Source: Strix aluco (Eukaryota; Chordata; Aves; Strigiformes; Strigidae). From it: 64,000 nucleotides of DNA. A program made the position numbers and the translations under genes. Location: the NCBI RefSeq assembly GCF_031877795.1, contig NC_133971.1:92022154-92086153 (forward strand), given 5' to 3'. Positions 1 through 12,021 of this stretch are shown in pieces. Numbering within the stretch: the first letter of the stretch is position 1; every line of letters starts with the position of its first letter. The notes beneath the pieces were generated by a model that had not been told where the DNA came from, did no database searches, and saw only the letters and a program-made list of their open reading frames with translations.

Positions 1-3000
1 CTGACCCTCCAAACTAATCCCAACCTTTGCACTGGACTCAGTACAACTGGCAAATTTATATCATAAGCCTTGTTATGCATCCTTTAGTCTCATAAACCCT
101 GTATTACCCAAGCACTGGCCATGGAGAAGGTACTCAAGGCCACACAAGCCAAAAAGTATGGCGTTTAAATAAACTGACACTAGTTATATGCTTCCTCCAC
201 ATAACTGGAAGCCTTCATTGAAACAAAACATTGCATTTTGAGCACTACAATAGAACCTAGTGCTAAACCTAGCCTTGGCTATAGATAAGGCATATTACTC
301 TGTGTGAAAATTTACTGCGAGTAAAACAAGCTGATGCAAACTCTATATTTTCCTTCACTGACATGCCAAAGTTCACCTCTAATCTTGGGTCTGCAATGCA
401 TCTTTGAAATCCTGTAAAAGTAACTTGACCAATAATACAGGGAATGAGAAAAGCATAAAGCACCACAAGAAACTTGAGCTTAAGGTATTCAAATGAAATG
501 ATATCAATATTCTCCATCACAGAACTAGCAAATTTTATAATAATTGTAGTTCTGTAGCCACCAGTTTCATAGAGGCTATCCCTAGTCTAAGCCCAGCCTG
601 TGCCAGGAATATATATCGAGAAAAAGTTCAAAGGCAACCAAATCAGCTGAGAGCAACACACAGCTTTCCTCCACAGGGTCAACAAAATTCAACTCTAACC
701 ACCATACTGCAGCAATTCCTTTCATGATCATAACCCCACCTGAACACTAGGTTTCTTACATGCTCATACTGCTAACCAAAAATTGGGAATACAACATTTT
801 TTTAAAAAAAACTGTTCAAACTGTGAACATATCTGGCCTCAATAAATTCTAAAATTCCAATATTTTTTAAATTTAAAAAAGCTTTAGCAAATAAATTTAA
901 ATTTTAAATTCCCAAGACCTGCCTCCATGTTCTTCCAAATCACTTCTCCGCCTGCAACTAACCTTAAACCTCAGGCAATGCACACTCCTCAGCCTAAAGT
1001 TGAGCCCCAAACTCACCCACCCAGCAGTGAGAGTGAACCTGGTGTTATTCACACACACAGGATGAAATTGGGGATACATCACACAGAGACACCAGTACCA
1101 CATTTCCACCTCTTTCCACTTGAATAACTGTGAATTGAGGAAACTGGCTATGACTTCAGTTCTGCTTCCCTGTATCACAGACCCTAACTCTAATCTGGTC
1201 CCTAACTCACACTCCCTCCTTCCCTTTCCTCTGGATGAGACGAACATTGACCTAATGCTGGCTCTCCAATCTTTCTGCTCTGGAAGCCCAACCTGAACAC
1301 ATCTCCAACCCTTGGCTGGGCTACTTACAGTACTCACACTTGCAAATGAAACACAGAAGGAGGTCTGGCAAAATGCTCTTTCTTTTTTCTCTCCCTTCCT
1401 TTTCCTCACAAACATCAGTGTTTCAGCTAAAATATATCTCAGCACAGCCCTTAGTCTCATTTATGCCCTGTACCGTGCGCACTAATCCCACTCCCAGTGT
1501 TAAGTCTGGACTAGGCATCCACTGACGCCGGCTCTGACCATAGCCAAGACAAGCTGGTAAAAAATGTCCTCCTCATGAAAAATAAATCAATAAACTGGGA
1601 CGTGCTGTTTTGAATTTCACAAATCTTAACCCTGACTGATTAGGGAAAGCATGGTGATGCTCACTGAAGATACGGGAGGCCTGCTGAGCTCTGCAACACA
1701 GGCTTCAGCATGCACATGTCCTAGGGATCCCCCTAAAATGAATCCTGCCCAAACCATTAGCATGCCAGGAGAATAAGCAATGGCACACTTGTACTTTCAC
1801 CTTTCAGTCTTAGGAATGGGAGGTTATCTCAGTATCTTGTAGTGCCTTTCAGAGCTCGCCCTCACAAAATATCTTCTGACCTGCTCAGGGGAAAATTTCT
1901 GCTGGGAGAGTGAAAATTTCCCCTGCCCCCTCCACAAATTCCCCATTTAATAGCTTTGATGCAGCAGTCAGAGTTCCTGGACAATGTACCCCAACTCGTA
2001 TAATTAGGATTAAACTAATTTGTGCATGTAACATGACCCTTGTGGTCCTCAAATTTTTTTTTTCTGATAAATAATACTCGCTTCTAATTAAAAACATTAT
2101 TTAATGAGGTTTCACGTGCTTTCAACCTTGTTAGATTTTTGTCATTACTCTCTCTATGATTTGAGCATCCCACTCGAACACAAATATATTGGCCAGCAAA
2201 ATATGCCAAAGGTGTCTTCTGATGGCAGCAGGTATTTGATGTTTCAGTTATAGGACATTACAGTTCTCACAGCACAGTAACAAAGCACCAGGGGAAAAAA
2301 TGTAGCTACAAAATGAAGAACTTCACAGAAATGTGGAAATCTCAGGAGACAACGACGTTTCTCCTGAAAATCGTTAGTGCTACTCAGCTTTTAGTGTTCT
2401 AGTTTGCCATTTGGAAACCGCACTTTCTTTTATCTGTAACTTGATATTGCAGATATACGACATTGCATTTTTTTAAAGATTAAAGCAAAATTAAATATTT
2501 TGAAAGATCCAAATTTTAAAAATATTAGCCTTTTTAAATTTTTCTTGTTAGATATTTTTGTAAAGGAGGGGGGGCTTTTCTGCACACCTTTTCAAAATCC
2601 TCCACAGAATAGCACTCCAGTCTTTCACGAAGCTCTCAGGCTATAGATGTGCTTTGTAACGCAGATGTAACGTACAGATGTTGTCACCAGTGGAAAGTGA
2701 TGCAGACCTGCCCTGGGATGCGCACTGATTCAGTAGCAGGCAGAAACCCTGCTCGCTCCTGCAATAAACAAGCCCCCACTTGCAAACAGCGCCAGAAACA
2801 GCTTTTATGTACAACAGCACAAATCCAGAGCAGTCCCACTGAGGTTGATGGGTATGACCCTTCTCTCACTTATATTAGTGTTATTCTACTAACTACAGAG
2901 GAATAAAACCTGAGATGAAAACCAGACTCCATCAAGTAAACTCTGGGCTTGAGCTGCTGCAAGAAAAGGAAACCCAGGCCGTGGAGCAGTGCCAGGGTCT

Positions 3001-5979
3001 GCCAGGAGTCTCTGCTGCTGCAAAGTTCTTATCTGCAGCTCTCACTCCTCTCTTCTTCTTCCATTTTAGGGTCTGAAAAAAAGGTCATTAACACTAGGGG
3101 AATCCCTCCATTGCATTTCCAAACGGTGTAAGGCCATTTCTCCAGTGAGCAAGTGCCATTCACCTGGCACATGAGCAGCAAGATTGCTATGTGGTTGTGG
3201 ATACAAAACCGGGTATCCTGCAACCTGCCCTATTTTTTCATTTTATCCTAGTCAGTAAGTCCCAGTGCTGTTAGCAGCTTGGGAAATTTGGCCTGTCATC
3301 TATAATCTTTGAAGTGCAAACTTCAGGCTCATGCAGAACAGAGAACAGAAGTGATGTCTGTATTTTCAGGTGAGCAAAGCTGCAGACTTCAAAGGTTTGG
3401 TATTAGTCTGTGAAGCTTCTTAAAGATTGTCACCTGAGTTTCTCAAAAGCTGGCTGAAAATGCATCCATACATCCAGATAAATGTGTTCTTTGATCTGAG
3501 TGATAAAAACAACTGTTTTTCTACATGTAAACTCCTTTTTTGTAAATGTTTATGAACTGTGGGAAATTATGTCTCTGCCAGAATTTAAAATAAAGTGATT
3601 CAATGGGTTTACTTTACATTTACCATTCATTATGCTCACTAACATTGCAGGAATCCCAACGGAGTTTTCAAGGAAGGTTCAGAGTGTTGTAGTTACCAGG
3701 GAAACACGTGATAAATTGTTGCTATCTAAAAAAGAAAATCCCCATTAACTTTCTATTAAAGAGCAAGCAATGTGAACTATATGGAGAAATGCTTTATGGT
3801 TACCCTATGAAAATGCTGTATGTTCTGTTTCAAGGTTTAACCAAATATTGGCCAAGCTCTGACATTTTTATTCATTGTGAACAGCACTCAGCACTTTACA
3901 GTCTGTGGTTTACCATGCATTGTTAAAGACAGTCCAGTATTCAGCTGGGTCAGCCCAGGAATAGCAGCCACCGTGTGATTGTTACTGTAGTTAAAACATT
4001 TACAGGCAAAGCTTTGTTAAGCTAAGCTAGCAAAACTGGCATGTCATGCCAAATGAACGGTTTTTACCAACCCTTGCCATGGCTTGTACAGGGTATCCAG
4101 TCCCAGAAGAAGGGTTTACAGATTGAGCAAGCAAATAACTCTGCATAGTATAGACAAGGTTTCTAGGTGTGTGTCTACATTAGTTTTTTTGGTCTTGGAG
4201 CACAATCGTATGCACATAAGTGTTTCAGGTGACAGATCACCTTGGCCCTACAGATCAGTAGTGGAGACATGGATGCTCCAACCCTACCTTGTCCTTGGTG
4301 CTCCAGGGACCGAGAACACCACCTGGCATCACCTAAACGAACATGCAGAGAAACTAGAAAACCCTTGTTCAAAGCCCTCTTTCTCCTCTTGTGGATCAGG
4401 TGGGTAGTTTAAGAATCATCACCCTCAACCACCACCTCTTGGACTTGATGTCCCTACTGTCTGTTGGTCAGTCCCCAGCCTTTGAGACTGACCACAAGAG
4501 TTGCTCCAACCTAACTGCAACATGAATAGGCTGCCTAAAAGCACCTTCAGCAAAATCTAAATTAAATATCACTTCTTCCACACTAAGATGTCCTAAAAGC
4601 ACGTTTCCTTCCCTGTCCTCTCTTTCACTCCCATCAGTTACAGTATCTCAGCCACGCAGAAGGTATCTTCCAACAAAGAAGAGTAATTTCTCTAGCAGCT
4701 CCAACCTGATTCACATTTGACTCCCATGTCTGTCACACTCAAGCCTTACAAAGTCCCTGAATCACTATGGTGACTAAAAAGGATTATTGTCATTTAAGAG
4801 GTCACCTCTGAATTGAAGAGAAATGTTCAGGAGCTGCCTTCCCCAAGTTTCCACTGTGAATTAACAAGAAAGCAGAGATATTGTCCAGTTTCTTACTGTA
4901 TTATTCCCACCTTGCTACTCTCTGGATTAAAGAAGGCATTCATTTCATTGGAGCTCATGTTAGGATATCTAAACTTTGTACCACAGGAGAGGATCTTTAG
5001 AAATATTTCTGGCAAATGGAGGTAGCATTATGGGTTAGGTGAATGTAGAAATTACTTTTCCCTCCTGATGAGACAGAGGAATGACTGACTCTGACAGTGA
5101 AGACATGCAGCTCACGGTCAGTGTGAAGGAGAAAGGCAGAAGGTCAGGTCAAAGTGGAAGTCAGGAAGATGGTGATACTACAGGGCAAGAATGACTGTGA
5201 AGACCAGAAAGACAGATGCTGTGCTAAAGGAGAACTGATATGATGAGAGCTTAGGTGAGAGTTCTAGCTTCTTGGATGAATAAGAAAATCAGGTTTCAAA
5301 AGACAGCACACAGAAGGAATCTGCAAGATCTAAACACAGCCTGGACATGAGACTCTAGACTTAACAGAAAGAACAGCGAGAGCTGCAGGTGGTAGGGCTG
5401 ATGGCAGGTAGAAACACGAAAGAAGGTTGGAAAGGGAAGACACAGTGAGCCCAGGAGCACTACGGGCAGGGCTTTTCTTTGGCATGTCCGTGGACCCATT
5501 CCTGCTCCAAGTCAGAAAGGGTGGCCATCTGAAAATGTCTCACACCTCCCCTGTCCCTTCTCTTGTAAGAAAAGGCTGGTCCTGATGATGGTCACATCTC
5601 TAAGGCCATAACACTCTAAGGGAGGGAGGGAAATAGGTTTCTCTCTGAAGGTAGGGCACAGGTTCCACCTCCCTTTTCAGCTCCCAGGTCACCTTGCTGG
5701 CTCCTCTGAACACCCAATGTCCAGTCTCCAGTAATGGAGATGACGCACTACTTCAGTTTGATGTTTGACATCACACAGCTTCACACTGTGGATTTGGCCT
5801 TAGCTCTAGACCAGCGTCACCAAGACATAAAATGATGGAATAAAAGACTCATTTTAGTCAGCAGGACTAAAAAGTTGACCTGTTTTATTTTTCCTCTCCT
5901 TATTTTTACTTTTATAGGTCTATTTATTAAATTCATTCCTAAAACAAGCAAATCTTTTTTGTTTCCATTTGCAAAGGAT

Positions 5980-6029
5980 AAAAAAAAAAAAAAAAAAGGG
6001 TGAGAGAGAGACAGACACAGACACACAAA
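5980..6029 (+). repeat. Poly(A) plus GA/CA-rich simple repeat
   Basis: Eighteen A residues followed by a (GA)n then (CA)n-like stretch. Confidence 0.9.
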
Positions 6030-6587
6030 GCCAAAAAGAAACAGAGAATCCAAGTGGAGAGGTATGTGTTATTGGACAAGTGTTTAATTTATGGAACTTG
6101 GCCGGCAGAACAAGAGTTTGAATTGTACTTCAATAAGTGGAGCTCTTAGAATAAATGTGGCTTGTAAAGTTGTTTTACAGTCTGCTTTGCTGAGCAGCCA
6201 ACACCTCATGGAAACCTTTGAAAAACATTCTGTTTAGAAGCAATGGTTTTTATATTTCATATTTTCTGTATTTGTTTTCCCCTCTGGTTTTATAACTGAA
6301 ACCATATGCAGGAAAACAGGATTTTTGTGTCTTAAAATATCTACCTGGTCTGACTACTTTTATTATTAAAAAACCAGCATTTTGAAAATTCCTCATGTAT
6401 TAGGCATTTGGTTCAAACATTAACGTGTCCTTGTTTGATACCCCAGTCAGCTACAGGTTTCCTGAATGACCTTGGGATAGTCAGCTGAGATCCATCACCG
6501 CTCTCCCTACGTCTATGCGGTGCAGCTGTGTGCATCTGAGCTGTCTATCTTTCCCATTATAGACAGAAAATGCAACAGAGTTTAGGA

Positions 6588-6626
6588 CATGATTCATCTG
6601 TGTAGGATGAGAGTGGATGAATCATG
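6588..6626. repeat. Perfect 11-bp inverted repeat
   Basis: Catgattcatc at 6588-6598 is the exact reverse complement of gatgaatcatg at 6616-6626, with a 17-base spacer. Could form a hairpin; no known element recognised. Confidence 0.8.
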
Positions 6627-8798
6627 CTCTAGATCCATATATTGACCAGCTCTTTGCTGGAAGTCATGGCAAGCTGCTCAGATACAGACACTCACACTGC
6701 AGATACCCGTGGTTAGCCTCATAAGCCCCATCTTAGCCCCTCTGTGCCACCAAAAGGATGAGACAGACCCCTCTGGAAGGAAATCCATCCCATCCCAGGG
6801 GTGATGCCTGACACATCTGGGTGAAATGCCCAGAGATGATACCAATCAGTCTATTCTGACCATAGAGAGTGCCAAAACTATAAGCTGTTAGATGGCTACA
6901 AGTAGTCAAGAGGAATCTCTCTCTACAAATATCATTCAGGAGACCCATCGTAAGGAAGTCAAACCCTCCTTCTCCACACTTACATACACACCTATGTATA
7001 TGCGTACAATCCATATACAAATGGTATCAGCACAACTTCTACCCAAGACACTAGGACAATCCATTAAATAAAATGTGTGCCTCCATTTGATAGATTGGGA
7101 CATACTGCTGCAAGAGAGGGAAAAGAAGAAGCAGTAAAGTATCGCCTTGGAGCAAAGCAAGGTATTGCATTACGTACTACACAGACTGGGAAAAGGAGAC
7201 ACAGAAAGGCTCCAAGACCACATCGTAAAAGCCAAGTATCTAAATAAAGATGTAAGAGTCATATTTAGCCCCATAAGTTAAACTATTCTGATTCCTAACT
7301 ATTGTGTGGTAGTTGTGTTTGTACAGATATGACAGAGCTGCTCTGGAACGTGGCTTCATTTAATGCCTGTGATAGGAAACAAGTTTACTTGAGCATTTTT
7401 TTCCTTTTCGGTGGATTTTTTTTTAATTTTTTGCTTTAAAGGTCTGTGGCTAAGTGTTTCATACCTACTCTCTGCAATTCTGTTGCATTCAACCTCAGCA
7501 ACTGTTCTGAAATGCCCTGCTTTGTTCATTTGTTTTCCACGTCATGGTTTGATCCCTGCTAGAGCTTTGATTGGTAAAGTCATTGCAACTCAGCCAAGTA
7601 TTCTGCCACCATCCCAAAGTTTTGCCCTCTAGCTGTACACTATTTCTTTTCTATTTCTTTATGGTTTCTTATGAGAGCAACGTGCTTTTACAAACTGTTT
7701 CTTTTCATGGCCCTTGTGAAGCTATGTCCCTTGAAGTCAACACTTTTCTGATCACCCCTATGTTTTCAGCACAGAGGACGAAAGAGCAATTGCCTAGGCC
7801 TGGCTTCAGGTATCTTAGCATAAGGCTAAGCTCCTGACACAAACAAGTTGGCTGAAATGTTAGGCATCAACCATCACCCTGGTCATGTACCAATCCACTG
7901 TTCGCAGCCCACTTGTGCTTTTATTTTCTTTTTCGTGAGGCCACCAGATCACTGCAGGCTGTGTGAGGGTGCTACACTGTGAACATTTTCTCTGGCAGCA
8001 CAAGCTGAAGAGAAACTCAGTGCTTACTCTGGGAGGCTTAAAAATACAAAGGTCTGTGCTATCAGCATCCTGCACCTCAAAGGCATGCTACAGTAGCTGT
8101 CTCTTCGGGAATGAGCAGGCACAGGTAGGTCTAGAGATGAGTCCTAACCACCAGGCATTATCCCAGAGTCTGATAAATGTTCATAAGAATCAGGACAGCT
8201 CCTTACCACGCTGACGAATCAGTGCTTGCTGACAAAAGGTTCTTTTCTCAAGGAATTCCCCATCAGCCCTAGGTATGCCATAAGTGATCCAGGCTCTCAT
8301 TAGCCCTAATTAGCTAACTGTACAAATGATTTCTCTATTATTCACGGAGCCTGTATCACTAAGCACAAGCCTATCAACTGACAGGTGCTCGCTGCAAAGA
8401 AATTGTGTTTTTCCAGGGTGAAAATCCTGCAGGGATCACCCTGCCCATCACAGCCCTCCAGGATCTTCTCTAGCTGTTGCAGCCCCTCAGGCCACTCTGC
8501 TGTAAAGTCCCATGATTCACCACTGTGACTGTGTAGAGGATTTCAGCATCCCCATACCTCTTTTTTTGCGCTGTTCCTTTCCCCCAAAATTTGGTAATTC
8601 TTCAGCAATCTCCTCCAGTCGTGTCCCAGGTTGCCTTCCCATCTGAGGTAGGTGGGTGTGCTCCCTTCAAGCAGAGATTTAGTTCCCTTCCAATCCATAG
8701 GGAGAAAGCAAACAGGAATCATAAGAAGAGGCTGTAATTTTTTTCTTAACCCCAGAGCTTTGATGTCCTTCTTGATGCAGATTACTGGCCTGTTACAG

Positions 8799-8890
8799 AT
8801 GGCTCAGTGATTTAAAGCACTAGCCTGGGACTCCAGATCCCACTTCCATAAACTTCAAGGTTGACCTTGGCAAAATCTCTTAGGCTGAAA
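8799..8890 (+). repeat. Possible tRNA-derived SINE remnant
   Basis: The stretch from atggctcagtgatttaaagc resembles the tRNA-like head of a SINE, with an A-box-like tggctcagtgat, then cctgggactccagatcccac and a gttgaccttggcaaaatctc segment like those of ancient MIR-type SINEs. The B box is not clear. Tentative. Confidence 0.3.
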
Positions 8891-10384
8891 TTTCTCTTGC
8901 CTGAAAATAGCCCTTCAAAAGCTCAGCAAGCAGGCTCCCTCTGCAGCCGGTGGAAAGAGAGAGACAGGCACCCTTTTTTTTCACATCTCAGAGATGTAAG
9001 AAAAGGGACACGAATCACTCTGGAGGTACTAGCCTCTCTGTGTATTGCCTGCAAAGGACTCTAACATGACCGCTTTGCATTTAACCCCTAATGGTTAAGT
9101 TATGCGAGTAAGGACAAGAATTTTAAAAATGTACAGGTCCCACATCTCGATTTCAGAGGGAACTGAGCAGGGCAGTCTTGTAAACAAAGGCTTTAGAAGC
9201 TCTGCAGTGATGTTTCTGCTTTGTAAAACCCAACAGTAATATCTCCTGGTGAGGTTTAAAGTGAGCATGAGCTTTTCAGGTGCTATGAACACACAAGCAC
9301 AACCACTCAGTATTTATTCTCCCTGCTGGTAACATCTCTACTCCGTTGCTGGTGGTGGATACTGTTCTCAGCAAAGGGGCCACTAACCTTTCTTTCCTGA
9401 TGCATCCCTGAGACTTCAAGAGCCTGAGAAGGTGTTCCAGTCTCCTTTATGAGGATTCACTGCAGCTGTCTTGAGCCCACCTCAACTCTTGAAACTCTTT
9501 GGAAAAGTCTTCTGGAGGGAACATGAGCAAACAAACAAAATAGACAACATTGCATAGCTATCTCTGATACCCGTCACACTTGTTAAATATGACTATTAAG
9601 CTCTGGAGGGAAAGCAACCTCTATGATAGCCAGGTGCTAGCCTGGCATTGCTCTGGAGTCTCTTCTCTGCTCATGCTCTTGACCTCAGACCCTGTGCCCC
9701 TCCCAAAATATATTGAGTGTTTGACTGGCATACCCAGGTCGAGCTGTCATTGGGAAGAACAGGAACTTTCAGAGGACAGTTCTGAGCTGAGATGGGTTGA
9801 CTTCCATCTGAAGATGCCCAGAGCTACACTGACTACCAGGAAGCCCAGGGCAACAATATATCTTACACAGCCCAGTGTTTATTGGATGTATCCAGGCACA
9901 AATACCCGGTTTTCCAGTAGGACCAGATATTTCAGTCCAGTAGGTCAGGTATTTCCCAATATTTGACCACTGCAAATTCCCTCAGCTTAGAGGACACGTA
10001 GGAGGAGAAAGGGGACTCCAGCTCAGTGTTCCCTACACAAATGTCCTCTTGGCTAGCCACAACGAACTACACAAAAATGACAGTCACCAAGGCTGCCCTA
10101 AACTGAAATGAGGGCTTGGACTCAGCTTCTGGCCAGAATCAGATTACTGATAGCAAAAAGTGAAGGGCAGCTGGGCAGAACTGGGGAACCTCCTTGCTCA
10201 CGACCCCATGAGACACTCAGGAGCAAGGTTTTGGGGGTGTCTCCTCCTTGCACCACCACATTTGTTGCTTCAGACCACCCAATACCTTTTATCACCCTCC
10301 TCACTCTTAGGATCAAGCAAAGTGAGTGATGCTTAGGTTTAGTTTTTACAGTTACACCTAACAGCATCGCTTGGCAGTACACCC

Positions 10385-10925
10385 AGCCGCGGGCTGATGC
10401 TGGTGCGTGAAGGTCATCACAAAGACTTTTGCTGCGGTGGGGACCAGCTGCCGGCAGAGAGAGCCAACGCGCTAGACAACAGGCACTGCAGAACGCATTT
10501 GCAGGGCTGCACGGAGCCAGGGGTGAAGGGAAAACATCTTCTGATGCTTAAGGACCTTCTCATTAGGGCATTCAAAGCCACAGCTACTTTTACCGTCTGC
10601 TTGTCAGTGTTCCTCTCCGCAAAACAGCCTTCCCTCCAGCCAGGCATCCCTTTCCCAGCCCGACCTCCTGCTGCTGCAGGCTTTAGCGCCGACAGACAGA
10701 CTCTTTGAGCTACCAAAAATCAGGCTCCTACCGGAAGGTGGTGCCCATATTCCACGAAACACGGGGCGAGCACTTCACAACACAGTCCGCTTTCGGACCA
10801 CACCTGGAAACCCAGCCAAGCTTCTCCAAAATCATTAGAGCGAAACCGCAGAACAGCTGACAACAGACTCTCTTAGACAGCGGGGTGGCATTTCTGCAGA
10901 TGTAACCTCGCCAGGGTGCAGTGCG
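10385..10925. promoter_or_regulatory. CpG-rich patch, candidate gene 1 promoter region
   Basis: CpG dinucleotides occur here at roughly five per 100 bases by eye (ccgcgg, acgcgc, cgaaacacggggcgag and others), while the surrounding kilobases have about one or fewer per 100. The patch lies about 1 kb upstream of the first coding exon of gene 1. No TATA box or clear splice donor was found within it, so its role as a promoter is inferred. Confidence 0.35.
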
Positions 10926-11019
10926 GTGTATTTTCTCTTAAGGGTTAATATCTTAATGGACTTTTTAATGAACAGAGCCCTGCAACTGTGATTGGGAGGT
11001 TAATAAACCCGCACTCCCA

Positions 11020-11178
11020 CTGAATAGTCACCTGCTAACTAAAGAGCACACAGACCTGAGCCAAGTGCTTATCTCTGTCTAAAGTCACATGTGGGTGCCC
11101 TGAATAGTCACCTGCTAACTAAAGAGCACACAGACCTGAGCCAAGTGCTTATCTCTGTCTAAAGTCACATGTGGGTGC
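11020..11178. repeat. Exact tandem duplication, period 80 bp, two copies
   Basis: The block starting tgaatagtcacctgctaact at 11021 repeats without a mismatch at 11101. Bases 11020-11098 match 11100-11178 exactly. Perfect identity means a recent duplication (or an assembly artefact). It lies about 680 bp upstream of the gene 1 start codon, between the CpG-rich patch and the first coding exon. Confidence 0.95.
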
Positions 11179-11829
11179 TGATTTCTGCACAGTACTTTGA
11201 TGCTACCCCAGTTTGCGCTTGATGGTCTATCAAAGGCAGATATGGAATGAGGAGCATGGAAAGGCACCAGCTAAAAACATCAAAAGGGTCACGGTCTCAG
11301 TGTCTCCTCTCATATTTTCTTGTCTCCTGCTGCCTGCTACGGTACTGGAAATTTGCATTGCTTCCTTCCAGCTTGCTGCTAGCCAAAAATCAGCAGGCTT
11401 CCTCCTCAGCAACTGCAACAGCAGCTATACTTGGCCAGGCAGCACTGGTCAGCATGCAGGTACCGCTTGGTTACTTGGCAAATGTTATGTCTCCTGTCCA
11501 ACCAGTAGCTTGTCACTCGCTGCATCAGGAGCTGGAATGAGGGTGGGGTGCTGCAAGGCACCTATGCCACATCCCTCTTTCCCCCTGTAGCTCTGTGCCA
11601 CAGCTCCATGATAGCAGTGAGTCATTGCCTGGTCCTCATCCCCAAAAGGAGACACCACTGCCCTGGGCAGCAGCACACACCACTCTCAGCAGGGGTTCAG
11701 GCAGATCCCTTCCCCATGAAACATCCCATCTTTGAAAAAGGATATCACCACAGGTCTCCAAAGTACAGCAAAAAGTTGCCAGGGCACAACCCAAACGGTT
11801 TTCTAACACATGGACTTTGTGATTTACAG

Positions 11830-12021
11830 TTACCTCTTCTCACCACCCAAAAGAGATGGAGCTCGGAGAGATTGCTGTGGCCGAACATCCTGGCGAGAGG
11901 CAGCTGTACGCAGAGCAGAAGCCAAGAGCCCAGGACCTGCTGGGGAGAAGCGGAAATCGAATCCACCAAGTTTTGGGCTATCTCACAGGAGAAATGAAAG
12001 AATATGGAGAGTGGATGAAAA
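11830..12021 (+). CDS. SLC14A2: Gene 1, first coding exon (coding part 11856-12021, residues 1-55)
   Basis: The ATG at 11856 opens a 166-nt coding stretch ending at a consensus donor (aaaa|gtaagc) in phase 1. The hydrophilic N-terminus includes [13 protein letters not shown], the conserved pre-helix segment of UT proteins. An in-frame TGA at 11820-11822 lies just upstream and no other ATG lies between it and 11856, which supports this start. A likely acceptor (gatttacag) ends at 11829, so 11830-11855 would be 5'UTR joined to an upstream exon I could not locate. If that exon is coding, the true N-terminus would be longer. Confidence 0.85.

Larger units (their letters stand above)
1..10384. other. 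Upstream flank without recognised genes
   Basis: AT-rich, non-coding-looking sequence. Reading frames are short or lack any domain. The first 1.6 kb has many scattered cctaac/ccctag-like words (see findings). Contains the possible SINE at 8799 and simple repeats. Upstream non-coding exons of gene 1 may lie here but I cannot place them. Confidence 0.6.

Noticed and set aside
897-1460. 187-codon minus-strand open frame
   Set aside because: Longest unspliced frame in the flank, but composition is irregular, no domain or signal is visible, and it lies in low-complexity cct-rich sequence.
10397-10716. Frames of 103 and 99 codons on opposite strands
   Set aside because: They come from a CpG-rich, stop-poor patch; no homology recognised on either strand.
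11548-11997. 149-codon frame overlapping the first coding exon of gene 1, and a minus-strand frame 11745-12077
   Set aside because: Different frame from the homologous exon; the urea transporter frame starting at 11856 explains the conservation and the splice donor.
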